DNA from: Photobacterium indicum
Lineage (GTDB): Bacteria; Pseudomonadota; Gammaproteobacteria; Enterobacterales; Vibrionaceae
NCBI RefSeq assembly: GCF_003026215.1
Contig: NZ_PYOC01000006.1
Span: 124,001-188,000 of the forward strand
Reading direction: 5' to 3'
Length of the DNA stretch: 64,000 nucleotides
Made by a program: the position numbers and the translations under genes. Below are positions 9,704 to 18,045 of the stretch, one piece after another (within the stretch, counting starts at the first letter, position 1; every line of letters begins with the position of its first letter). The notes beneath the pieces are model-generated. The model was given only the letters and a program-made list of their open reading frames with translations. It was not told the origin of the DNA and made no database searches.

Positions 9704-10639
9704 ATGGCATTCTGGCATCGTGAAATGAAAGAGTATTTGAGAGTATTTAAATGTCGGTTTAAGCGGAGAGTACACTTAACGTCGGAAGAAATTCAAGGTG
9801 CCCAGCTAGCGTTATCGTTATTATCGGAGCCAGTTATTTCTGACGGGGAAAATAAAGTTGTTTGGATGTTCTGGGACTCTGGGCTAGAGAGTGCTCCGGA
9901 TCTTGTTAAGCTAAGTTATCAAACATGGGTTAAGTATAATCCTGATTATCAAGTTATTTTACTTGATAATGATAATATTCAATCCTACCTTGGATTTGAC
10001 TTTTTTGCTGTATTTAACGTAGTAACTATCGATCTTGGTTCCGCTGGAAAAAGTGATTTGTTAAGACTGTATTTACTCAGTCGTTTTGGTGGGGTGTGGG
10101 CTGATGCAACAACATTTTGTAAAAGGTCATTAACTGAATGGTTAGATATATCATCAACGGGATTTTTTTGTTTTCGGGAAAAATCATCAGATGATCGGCA
10201 ACTAGTCTCTTGGTTTATAGCTGCATATAAAGGCCACCCAATTATTCAAGATTTGTTACAGGAGAGTCTTTGTTATTTGACTAAGAAACGAGATGTAAAT
10301 CTCGATGTGATAGGGTTGAAATCTACTCGTTTGTTAGCGAGAAATACAGGTTTGATCCACTACCGTAATAGTGGGTTCCCTTTATTATCGTTTTTAGAAA
10401 AAAAATACTGTACGCCTTATTTTTGGATGTTTTATTTATTTAATGAGGTGATAAAGAAAGAGCAGCATCAAAATGTTTGGCAAACAATTACCGAAATGAA
10501 TAATCATTATGCTGAGCTTGATGATGATTTCTCAATCTTTTGTGAAAGTGTTGTTTCTAAGCAAACATACCGAAGTAAATATATTACTCAAGCATTATAT
10601 CAACGACGAAACGAGCATATAGTTGAGTATCTTAAATAG
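9704..10639 (+). CDS. Capsular polysaccharide synthesis-type glycosyltransferase (GT32-like)
   Basis: A 311-residue protein of the Caps_synth/GT32-like group. VVWMFWDSG near residue 55 begins the GT-A fold, and SDLLRLYLLSRFGGVWADAT supplies the DxD-like motif (WAD) that binds metal and nucleotide sugar. It probably adds one sugar to LPS core or capsule; donor and acceptor are unknown. It looks AT-richer than its neighbours and is flanked upstream by a broken copy of the next gene's 5' end, both signs of insertion. No transmembrane segment was seen. Confidence 0.8.
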   Translation: MAFWHREMKEYLRVFKCRFKRRVHLTSEEIQGAQLALSLLSEPVISDGENKVVWMFWDSGLESAPDLVKLSYQTWVKYNPDYQVILLDNDNIQSYLGFDFFAVFNVVTIDLGSAGKSDLLRLYLLSRFGGVWADATTFCKRSLTEWLDISSTGFFCFREKSSDDRQLVSWFIAAYKGHPIIQDLLQESLCYLTKKRDVNLDVIGLKSTRLLARNTGLIHYRNSGFPLLSFLEKKYCTPYFWMFYLFNEVIKKEQHQNVWQTITEMNNHYAELDDDFSIFCESVVSKQTYRSKYITQALYQRRNEHIVEYLK

Positions 10640-10660
10640 AAGTATAGGAGTCGGTTGATA

Positions 10661-11428
10661 GTGAGAAAGCATTCGTTATCGGTCATATTAATTACAAAAA
10701 ATGAAGCGGACCGTGTGGTAGCGTGTTTACAGTCAGTGGCTACGATTGCTGATGAAATTATTGTGCTGGATAGCGGTTCTACGGATAAAACAGTGACGAT
10801 CTGCCAAGAATATACCGACAATGTGTCGATTACTGATTGGCCAGGATTTGGTAAGCAAAAACAGCGTGCGCTGGATAAAGCTACATGTGACTGGGTGCTA
10901 TCGATAGATGCCGATGAAGCGTTAGATACTAAAATGCAACAAGCATTGATCCAACTATTAGAACAAGATGTTATTCAGCCAACAGCGTATAAATTACCGT
11001 GGGGGGTCACCCTTTATGGAAAGACCTTGAAGTATGGGCGTAGTGCACGTTCGGTATTGCGTTTGTTTAAACGTGAAGGTGCGCGTTATACCTTGGATGA
11101 AGTGCATGAAACTGTTATCCCTGCTGAGGGTGAAATTGCGACGTTACCAGGTTTTTTATTGCATTATACGCATCGTGATTATGGGCATGGTTTAGATAAA
11201 TCTTCGCAATACGCTTGGCTAGGTGCGCAAAAATATCACCGTAAAGGTAAGCGTTCGCACGGATTGGGATTAGCTTTGCTAAGGGCTATTTGGACTTTTT
11301 TCCATATTTACATTTTACGCCGCGGCTTCATGGACGGCAGCGTAGGCTTTATCATGGCGATGACCTACGCCCAAGTGAACTTCAACAAATATGTGGGTTT
11401 GTGGTTGTTAGAGAAAGGGCGCAGTTAA
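10661..11428 (+). CDS. waaE: Family 2 glycosyltransferase, WaaE/KdtX-like
   Basis: GT-A enzyme of about 255 residues. N-terminal ITKNEADRVVACLQS, IVLDSGSTDKT and the SIDADEAL DxD motif match WaaE of Klebsiella, which adds a beta-1,4-glucose to inner-core heptose I. A C-terminal hydrophobic segment (AIWTFFHIYIL) may associate with the membrane. AGGAG lies 10 nt before GTG 10661 and only 4 nt before an in-frame TTG at 10655; I prefer GTG, but both are possible. A decayed copy of its first ~25 codons lies about 1.1 kb upstream. Confidence 0.85.
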   Translation: MRKHSLSVILITKNEADRVVACLQSVATIADEIIVLDSGSTDKTVTICQEYTDNVSITDWPGFGKQKQRALDKATCDWVLSIDADEALDTKMQQALIQLLEQDVIQPTAYKLPWGVTLYGKTLKYGRSARSVLRLFKREGARYTLDEVHETVIPAEGEIATLPGFLLHYTHRDYGHGLDKSSQYAWLGAQKYHRKGKRSHGLGLALLRAIWTFFHIYILRRGFMDGSVGFIMAMTYAQVNFNKYVGLWLLEKGRS

Positions 11429-11436
11429 GCAATATT

Positions 11437-11477
11437 GCGGTAGCAGAATTTTACGACGTATAACAATCGTTCTACCG
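11437..11477 (+). promoter_or_regulatory. Possible ops-like element / inverted repeat before the nonulosonate operon
   Basis: GCGGTAGC at 11437-11444 matches the core of the RfaH recruiting ops element (GGCGGTAGCGT). CGGTAG (11438-11443) pairs with CTACCG (11472-11477), and inner ACGA/TCGT can also pair. A TATAAT follows at 11478-11483, so the element may lie upstream of that start rather than in its transcript. RfaH control is inference. Confidence 0.35.
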
Positions 11478-11510
11478 TATAATTAATAATTTAATTTCAA
11501 GGTTACTAGC

Positions 11511-12701
11511 ATGAATGCAATTTTACCGTTAATAGGCCGTGAGCAAGAGCTGTTTGGTGCAGATATCACCTCACATGAACAGCAGTTGAAAGCTATCGTC
11601 TCGAGCTCTCGATTCTTGGTTCTGGGTGGTGCAGGTTCAATTGGCCAAGCAGTAACTAAAGAAATTTTTAAGCGTAGCCCTGAGAAATTGCATGTTGTTG
11701 ATATAAGCGAAAATAATATGGTTGAGCTAGTGCGTGATATCCGTAGCTCGTTTGGTTATATCAACGGAGACTTCCAGACTTTTGCTTTGGATATTGGTTC
11801 AATTGAATATGATGCCTTTATTAAAGCTGATGGGCAGTATGATTATGTCCTCAATCTTTCAGCCTTAAAACATGTGCGAAGTGAAAAAGATCCGTTTACT
11901 TTGATGCGGATGATTGATGTTAATGTTTTCAATACTGACAAAACCATTCAGCACTCTATTGATGCCGGTGCGAAGAAATATTTCTGTGTTTCGACAGATA
12001 AAGCCGCGAATCCGGTAAACATGATGGGCGCCTCCAAGCGTATTATGGAGATGTTCTTGATGCGTAAGAGCGAGCAAATTTCTATATCGACCGCACGTTT
12101 TGCTAATGTTGCCTTCTCTGATGGTTCGTTGTTACACGGTTTTAATCAACGCCTGCAGAAAAACCAACCTATCGTGGCGCCTCATGATATCAAGCGCTAC
12201 TTTGTGACCCCGCAGGAGTCCGGCGAGCTGTGCCTGATGTCTTGTATCTTCGGCGAAAACCGTGACATTTTTTTCCCTAAACTGAGCGAATCGCTTCACC
12301 TGATTTCTTTTGCTGATATTGCGGTGAAATACCTTGAGCAGCGTGGCTATGAATCGCATCTTTGCGAAAGTGAAGATGAAGCCCGTGAGCTGATAAAAAC
12401 ACTGCCAGCTCAAGGAAAATGGCCATGCCTCTTTACCACGAGTGATACCACGGGTGAAAAAGACTTCGAAGAATTCTTTACCAATAACGAAACGCTGGAT
12501 ATGGCGTGCTTTGAAAACTTGGGTGTGATTAAAAATGAAGCATTGTATCAGCCGGAGTTGCTGGCATTGTTTGAGCAGCGTATTGGTGAGATGAAACAAA
12601 ACCGTGAGTGGAACAAAGAGGAAATTGTTGAGTTGTTTTTCGAAATGATCCCTGACTTTGGCCATAAAGAGACAGGCAAATACTTAGATAGCAAAATGTA
12701 A
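11511..12701 (+). CDS. legB: UDP-N-acetylglucosamine 4,6-dehydratase (LegB-type)
   Basis: First enzyme of the nonulosonic-acid operon: C4 oxidation and C6 dehydration of nucleotide-linked GlcNAc. The NAD site is GGAGSIGQAV. The catalytic region FCVSTDKAANPVNMMGASK shows the family's Met-x3-Lys in place of Tyr-x3-Lys, as in the PglF/LegB class. Length 396 suits LegB rather than the shorter PseB. Pairing with LegC, LegI and a NeuC-type epimerase supports the legionaminic over the pseudaminic route. UDP or GDP as carrier cannot be decided from sequence. Confidence 0.88.
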   Translation: MNAILPLIGREQELFGADITSHEQQLKAIVSSSRFLVLGGAGSIGQAVTKEIFKRSPEKLHVVDISENNMVELVRDIRSSFGYINGDFQTFALDIGSIEYDAFIKADGQYDYVLNLSALKHVRSEKDPFTLMRMIDVNVFNTDKTIQHSIDAGAKKYFCVSTDKAANPVNMMGASKRIMEMFLMRKSEQISISTARFANVAFSDGSLLHGFNQRLQKNQPIVAPHDIKRYFVTPQESGELCLMSCIFGENRDIFFPKLSESLHLISFADIAVKYLEQRGYESHLCESEDEARELIKTLPAQGKWPCLFTTSDTTGEKDFEEFFTNNETLDMACFENLGVIKNEALYQPELLALFEQRIGEMKQNREWNKEEIVELFFEMIPDFGHKETGKYLDSKM

Positions 12702-12727
12702 TTGTTTGCTACTTAGCAGGAATTTTT

Positions 12728-13870
12728 ATGAGTCAAGCAATTGTTGAGTTTGTCCGTGATATCTACAAAACGGATCAGTTTATTCCGCTACATGCGCCAA
12801 CCTTTAATGGTAATGAGATGGCGTATGTATCTGAAACGATTCAGAGCACGTTTGTATCGAGTGTTGGCAAGTTTGTCGATGACTTTGAGCGAAAAATTGA
12901 AGTCTATACGCATAGTCCTAAAGCCGTTGCGACCGTCAATGGGACGGCGGCATTACATGCTGCGCTATACATGGCGGGGGTGGAGCGTGGTGATCTGGTA
13001 CTCACACAGGCGCTGACGTTTGTAGCGACATGCAATGCGCTGTATCACATGGGTGCTGAGCCAATTTTTATTGATGTGTCCAAGGTTAGCCTAGGTTTGT
13101 GCCCTAAAGCCGTGGAGACTTATCTGGAGCAGCATGCCGTGCTTGATGAACGAGGCTGTGTCCATAAGCAAACTGGCCAGCGCATTCGTGCAGTGGTACC
13201 CATGCATACCTTTGGGCACCCAGTTGAACTTGATGAGCTTATCGCCGTTTGCCTGAAATGGAAGCTGGCTTTGGTTGAAGATGCAGCCGAGAGCTTAGGT
13301 TCTTTTTACAAAGGCAAGCACACCGGCACCCTAGGTGAATTCGGTGCTGTTAGTTTCAATGGTAATAAGATCATTACTACGGGTGGTGGTGGCATCGTAT
13401 TGTGCCGTGATGCAGAGGCTGGAGCACATACCAAGCATGTGACGACAACGGCCAAGGTGCCTCACCCATATGAGTTCTATCATGATGAACCTGGCTTTAA
13501 CTACCGCATGCCAAATCTTAATGCCGCGCTGGGCTGTGCGCAGATGGAAGTATTGCCAATTTTTCTTGAGCAGAAGCGTAAGCTAGCCCAACAGTATCAA
13601 GACTTTTTTGCTGGTACTGGCTTCCAGTTTGTCACTGAGCCTGAATATGCCCAATCAAATTACTGGTTGAATGCGGTGATTTGCCCGGATGCCAACGCTC
13701 GCGATGAACTGTTAAAAGTGACGAATGAAAATGGTGTGATGACACGTCCGATCTGGAAGCTTATGCATCGCCTGCCGATGTTCAAAGATGCAATGCGTGG
13801 TGATTTGCCTGTGTCGGAGTGGGTTGAAGCCCACTTAATTAACTTACCAAGTTCGCCAACTGAGATTTGA
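12728..13870 (+). CDS. legC: LegC-type PLP aminotransferase
   Basis: DegT/DnrJ/EryC1 aminotransferase of 380 residues that should aminate C4 of the 4-keto-6-deoxy sugar made by LegB. The PLP lysine is K214 in SFNGNKIITTGGGG. Other motifs are NGTAALHAAL near 72, TFVATCNA near 98 and VEDAAESLGS near 184. AGGA precedes the ATG. The next gene starts one base after the stop, so translation is probably coupled. Confidence 0.88.
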   Translation: MSQAIVEFVRDIYKTDQFIPLHAPTFNGNEMAYVSETIQSTFVSSVGKFVDDFERKIEVYTHSPKAVATVNGTAALHAALYMAGVERGDLVLTQALTFVATCNALYHMGAEPIFIDVSKVSLGLCPKAVETYLEQHAVLDERGCVHKQTGQRIRAVVPMHTFGHPVELDELIAVCLKWKLALVEDAAESLGSFYKGKHTGTLGEFGAVSFNGNKIITTGGGGIVLCRDAEAGAHTKHVTTTAKVPHPYEFYHDEPGFNYRMPNLNAALGCAQMEVLPIFLEQKRKLAQQYQDFFAGTGFQFVTEPEYAQSNYWLNAVICPDANARDELLKVTNENGVMTRPIWKLMHRLPMFKDAMRGDLPVSEWVEAHLINLPSSPTEI

Positions 13871-13871
13871 C

Positions 13872-14864
13872 ATGCAAAACCTCCCAATAGACTTATCTCG
13901 TGATATTTACTATCAGAAAGCGTATGCCGGGCTTTATACCTCAGAAGATGGTGAGCTTTTTGACTACGTATTCGAAGATGGCGACAAGACGATTCTGTTT
14001 CGCTCTATCAAGCGTCAAATAAAGAGTGTTGCCGGAGTGTCTGTTGAAGAAGAGCTCTATGATCTGGAAACGCCGTATGGTTACGGCGGTCCGTTGACCA
14101 ATTGTTATGAAGATGCTTTTTTAAAACAGGCGTTTGAGTCTTATCGTCAGCATTGTCTTGAAAACAACATTGTTTGTGAATTCATTCGTTTTCACCCGTT
14201 TAATCCAATGTCGCAGCAGAAATCACAGTTTGATTTCTTAGTGCATGAAAGAACCGTTGTTGTGGTTAATTTAGCTGTTTCTACAGAGGAGCGTTGGGCT
14301 AAGTATTCTAAAACAACGCGTAATATACTGAGAAAAGCGCATAAGAAACTGAGTAAGACTGTAGGCAGACAAGATCTAGATAAGTTTATTCATTTGTACG
14401 AAGAGACCATGAATAAAAATGCGGCTGCAGATTTTTATTACTTCAAGCCGGAATATTTTGACAAGCTTGCGGCTATTGATGGCGTTGAGCTGATTGAAGC
14501 GGTGCTTGATGACGAGGTGGTTTCCTCAGGCTTCTTTATGCATGGCAACGAGATTTCGCATTATCACCTATCAGCGAATCATCAAAATTACTTACGAGAA
14601 AATGGTAATTATTTATTGCTCGATTATGCATTTGAACAAGCAAAAGCAAATGGTTGCCAGTGGATGATGCTCGGTGGCGGGCGAACATCCGATGAAAATG
14701 ACAGCCTGTTCAAATTTAAATCCAAATTTTCGGATCAGAAACTCCCATTCTATATAGCAGGAATAGACTTTATGCCAGAGACACGGGCTCGGCTTAACAA
14801 GGTGTGGCAGGAACAGCATCAGAGTGAAACTGCGCCAAGACTGTTTCAGCTATATAGGAAGTGA
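13872..14864 (+). CDS. FemAB/GNAT-like acyltransferase in place of LegH
   Basis: A 330-residue protein of the GNAT-fold FemAB-like group. The second half (about 165-310) has SGFFMHGNEISHYHLSA, then WMMLGGGRTSDENDSLFKF followed by KSKFSDQKLPFYIAG, a typical FemAB-like ending. Enzymes of this fold transfer acyl or aminoacyl groups to amines. The operon lacks the left-handed beta-helix acetyltransferase (LegH/PglD type) that normally acylates the new C4 amine, so this protein may do that step and could install a group other than acetyl. It lies directly between legC and legI. Substrate and donor are unknown. Confidence 0.75.
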   Translation: MQNLPIDLSRDIYYQKAYAGLYTSEDGELFDYVFEDGDKTILFRSIKRQIKSVAGVSVEEELYDLETPYGYGGPLTNCYEDAFLKQAFESYRQHCLENNIVCEFIRFHPFNPMSQQKSQFDFLVHERTVVVVNLAVSTEERWAKYSKTTRNILRKAHKKLSKTVGRQDLDKFIHLYEETMNKNAAADFYYFKPEYFDKLAAIDGVELIEAVLDDEVVSSGFFMHGNEISHYHLSANHQNYLRENGNYLLLDYAFEQAKANGCQWMMLGGGRTSDENDSLFKFKSKFSDQKLPFYIAGIDFMPETRARLNKVWQEQHQSETAPRLFQLYRK

Positions 14865-14875
14865 AAAGGGTTAAT

Positions 14876-15877
14876 ATGAAATACAAAACATTTATTCTTG
14901 CCGAAGCCGGTGTTAACCATAACGGTGATATCAACCTTGCCAAACAGCTGATCGATGCAGCGCATGATGCAGGTGTCGATGCGGTAAAATTCCAGACTTG
15001 GAAAACTGAGCTTCTGGTGACGGAAGATGCCGAAATGGCGGAATACCAGAAAGAGAATACCCAGCAAGTCGAGTCGCAGTTTCAGATGCTGAAGCGACTG
15101 GAGCTTAGCTATGATGACTTCAGTGAACTGAAAACCTACTGTGATAACAAGGGAATCACTTTTTTATCGACCCCAGATGAAGAGCAAAGTGCCACGTTCC
15201 TAGACCAGCTTCAGGATCAGTTCAAAATCGGTTCGGGTGAATTAACCAATACCCCGTTTTTGCGTCATATAGCTAGTTTTAAAAAGCCAGTTATCTTATC
15301 AACGGGGATGGGTTATCTTTCGGAAGTAGAGCATGCCATCTTCACTCTGGAAGAGGCTGGTCTTACTCGTGATGAGATCACCGTACTGCACGCCACAACC
15401 GATTATCCTACGGCGCCGGAAGACGTCAATCTTAGTGCTATGGTGACTATTCGCAATGCGTTTCCAGGTATTCGTGTTGGCTATTCAGACCATACTCTGG
15501 GTATTGAAGTACCAGTTGCAGCCGTCGCCATGGGCGCCGTTGTTATCGAGAAGCACTTTACGTTGGATAAAACCATGAAGGGGCCGGATCATAGCGCAAG
15601 CCTAGAGCCGCAAGAGCTTAAGGCGATGGTACTGGCGATCCGAAACATCGAGGCAGCCCTAGGCAACGGGTGGAAAGTTCCGACTAAAACGGAAAAAGAG
15701 AATCGCAATATTGTTCGCAAGAGCATCATTGCCGCTTGTGATATCGCTGAAGGTGCGCTGCTGACACCGGATATGCTGGAGATTAAACGTCCGGGGTCTG
15801 GGATTTCTCCAACACGTTGGGATGAAGTCGTTAATTGTGTTGCGAAGAAAGCCTATACGAAAGGAGAGCTGATCTGA
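14876..15877 (+). CDS. legI: Legionaminic acid synthase (NeuB family)
   Basis: Condenses the 6-deoxy-diamino-mannose derivative with phosphoenolpyruvate to make the nine-carbon acid. The NeuB TIM barrel starts ILAEAGVNHNGD; further motifs are VKFQTWKTE, FKIGSGEL, LSTGMG and GYSDHTLG. A C-terminal SAF (antifreeze-like) domain begins near residue 275 (RKSIIAACDIAEG). The ATG at 14876 has AAGGG 5 nt upstream; an in-frame GTG at 14861 is less likely. The stop overlaps the next start as TGATG. Confidence 0.92.
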   Translation: MKYKTFILAEAGVNHNGDINLAKQLIDAAHDAGVDAVKFQTWKTELLVTEDAEMAEYQKENTQQVESQFQMLKRLELSYDDFSELKTYCDNKGITFLSTPDEEQSATFLDQLQDQFKIGSGELTNTPFLRHIASFKKPVILSTGMGYLSEVEHAIFTLEEAGLTRDEITVLHATTDYPTAPEDVNLSAMVTIRNAFPGIRVGYSDHTLGIEVPVAAVAMGAVVIEKHFTLDKTMKGPDHSASLEPQELKAMVLAIRNIEAALGNGWKVPTKTEKENRNIVRKSIIAACDIAEGALLTPDMLEIKRPGSGISPTRWDEVVNCVAKKAYTKGELI

Positions 15878-17040
15878 TGCGCAAGATCTGTGTAGTAACG
15901 GCGACAAGGGCGGAATACGGGTTATTGAAGTGTTTGTTGGATGATATTTCCAATGAACCGGCGCTGGCGTTGCAGCTGGTTGTAACTGGCTCCCACTTGT
16001 CACCAGAGTTTGGTTATACCGTGGAGCAGATCCAAGAAGATGGCCATACAATTGATAAAAAAATCGAAATCCTACTTTCGTCTGATTCGCCGGTTGGTGT
16101 CAGTAAAAGTATGGGGTTAGCCCAGATCAGTTTTGCCGAGGCATTTGATGAGCTAAAACCTGATATTGTTTTAGTACTCGGTGATCGCTATGAACTGATC
16201 CCTATTGTGTCGGCTGCAAATATTGCCCGTATTCCTGTTGCACATCTTAATGGTGGTGAGTTGACCGAAGGGGCAGTTGACGAGCTGATCCGACACGGTA
16301 TTACCAAACTGTCTCAGCTTCATTTCACGGCGATTGATGAATATGCCCGTCGCGTAATCCAGATGGGTGAAAACCCAAGCCGAGTGTTTAATGTCGGTGA
16401 AGTCGGATTAGATAATATCAGCCGTATGAAACTGATGAGCCGTGAAGACTTTGAAGCCTCTATTGAATGTAAGCTTGCGGCAAAGAACTTACTGATCACT
16501 TATCATCCGGAGACGACTGAATCGGTTTCTCAGATTGAGAAAGATTTTAGTCAGATTTTGGAGGCTCTCGATCAGTGCGAAGATACGTTATTGATTTTTA
16601 CCAAAGCCAATGCGGATGTCGGCGGACGAACTATCAACCTGATGATTGATAAGTATGTAGAAGCAAATAAAGAAAAATCAATTGCATTTATGTCTTTAGG
16701 CCAGCTTAGGTACTTATCTGCACTTCAGTATATTGATGCGGTGGTGGGAAATTCTTCCAGTGGCATTGTTGAGGCGCCGTCTTTTAAAGTAGCGACGATT
16801 AATATCGGCGATCGCCAGAAAGGCCGAATTCGCTCTGAAAGTGTGATTGATATTGCCGTTGATAGACAACTGATGATCTCGGCACTTGCAGCAATTTATC
16901 AGTCTGATTTCCAGATGACGTTAAATAGCGTTGTTAACCCATATGGTCAGGGAGACAGTTCTCAGCAAGTTGTTGACGTACTGAAATCTGTTGAGTTAGA
17001 TAAACTGCGTTCAAAACCTTTTTATGATGTGAGCTTTTAA
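15877..17040 (+). CDS. legG: NeuC-type nucleotide-sugar hydrolysing 2-epimerase (LegG)
   Basis: Removes the nucleotide and inverts C2 to give the free diacetamido (or acylamido) mannose-type sugar used by LegI. It starts MRKICVVTATRAEYGLLK; LVLGDRYELIP, HLNGGELTEGAVDE and VGNSSSGIVEAP are NeuC/WecB family motifs. Length is 387. It shares one base with the legI stop, and the next gene starts 1 nt after its stop. A hydrolysing 2-epimerase is what separates the Leg and sialic acid routes from the pseudaminic route (PseG). Confidence 0.9.
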   Translation: MRKICVVTATRAEYGLLKCLLDDISNEPALALQLVVTGSHLSPEFGYTVEQIQEDGHTIDKKIEILLSSDSPVGVSKSMGLAQISFAEAFDELKPDIVLVLGDRYELIPIVSAANIARIPVAHLNGGELTEGAVDELIRHGITKLSQLHFTAIDEYARRVIQMGENPSRVFNVGEVGLDNISRMKLMSREDFEASIECKLAAKNLLITYHPETTESVSQIEKDFSQILEALDQCEDTLLIFTKANADVGGRTINLMIDKYVEANKEKSIAFMSLGQLRYLSALQYIDAVVGNSSSGIVEAPSFKVATINIGDRQKGRIRSESVIDIAVDRQLMISALAAIYQSDFQMTLNSVVNPYGQGDSSQQVVDVLKSVELDKLRSKPFYDVSF

Positions 17041-17041
17041 T

Positions 17042-18028
17042 ATGTTTCATATTGGGGGTGAGCAGGAGTTGTGCAATAAGAGCTATTTTAGTGAAGTGAC
17101 CAATTCCGGGCGCGCTTCATTACGGTTGATTATTGAAAATACGGATTTGGCTGGAAAGCACATTCTTGTACCAAATTTTTTATGTGAAGTGATACTCGAT
17201 GTTTTCAAAGAGTACCGTATTACTTATTCATTTTATGAGGTTGAAGAGACGCTTAATTATCGGATGCCAGCAAACCTTGATGAGTATGATGCAGTGTATT
17301 TTATTAATTACTTTGGGTTTAAGTTACCTTCACTGGAACGTTCGATTTCGTTATGCAGCCAGCTCGTGATTGTTGACGATGTATTTTCACCATATCCGTC
17401 TGTATTAGCTCGTTCTAAAGCCTGGTGCTCATTTAACAGCTTGCGAAAAATCGCCCCGGTGGCTGACTTTAGCCTGGTTTATATCAATAACCCTATAACG
17501 AAAACTGAAGTCAGGTATCTTGACGATTTTTCAGATAAAAAATATCAGGCGAAGAATTTAAAATATTATTATCTGCATGATGAAAAAGGGGATGAAGGCG
17601 AGTATTTGAAGCTGTTTTCATCTGCAGAAACCCTTCTGGATGAAAATGTTGGTATTTTTAGCCCAAGCAGCCGCTCGTTAATTGAAGCGATTGAATTCTA
17701 TTCCGAGATAGAGTCTGAAAGGTTAGTCAGACAAAAAAATTATGAGCTGGCGAAATCACTGTTGCCTGTGGATATTACACTGGATATGGTGTCTGATTTT
17801 TATTCCTACCTTCCAATCATAATTGATAGTAGAAATGAGGTTAGGCGCAAGTTAATGGATTCGAATATTTTTTTAGCAATCCATTGGCCCAGTACCTACG
17901 GAGTGGAAAATAAGCTTAGTCAACGGATACTCTCGTTACCTTTGGACTCTCGCTATTCCTCGGAAGATATTGAGCAGCTATGTCTCCAAATAAAACAAGC
18001 ATTAAAACAACCAAGAAATTATAGCTAA
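17042..18028 (+). CDS. Divergent DegT-fold (PLP) protein of unknown role
   Basis: A 328-residue protein distantly resembling DegT/DnrJ/EryC1 aminotransferases. NSGRASLRLI near 21-30, IVDDVFSPYPS near 110-120 and CSFNSLRKIAPVADFS near 129-144 match the positions of the cofactor-binding elements, with K136 as possible PLP lysine. The glycine-rich stretch that normally follows the lysine is missing (PVADFS instead of a T-G-G-G type). It may be a specialised aminotransferase or a non-catalytic relative. It is tightly packed within the nonulosonate operon (1-nt and 17-nt gaps). Confidence 0.65.
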   Translation: MFHIGGEQELCNKSYFSEVTNSGRASLRLIIENTDLAGKHILVPNFLCEVILDVFKEYRITYSFYEVEETLNYRMPANLDEYDAVYFINYFGFKLPSLERSISLCSQLVIVDDVFSPYPSVLARSKAWCSFNSLRKIAPVADFSLVYINNPITKTEVRYLDDFSDKKYQAKNLKYYYLHDEKGDEGEYLKLFSSAETLLDENVGIFSPSSRSLIEAIEFYSEIESERLVRQKNYELAKSLLPVDITLDMVSDFYSYLPIIIDSRNEVRRKLMDSNIFLAIHWPSTYGVENKLSQRILSLPLDSRYSSEDIEQLCLQIKQALKQPRNYS

Positions 18029-18045
18029 TGTTTTAAAGGTCTAAT

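Noticed and set aside
12132..12665. A 177-residue open frame on the minus strand inside legB
   Set aside because: It lies entirely within a well-supported gene on the other strand, has no ribosome site, and shows no recognisable domain; it is a shadow of legB codon use.
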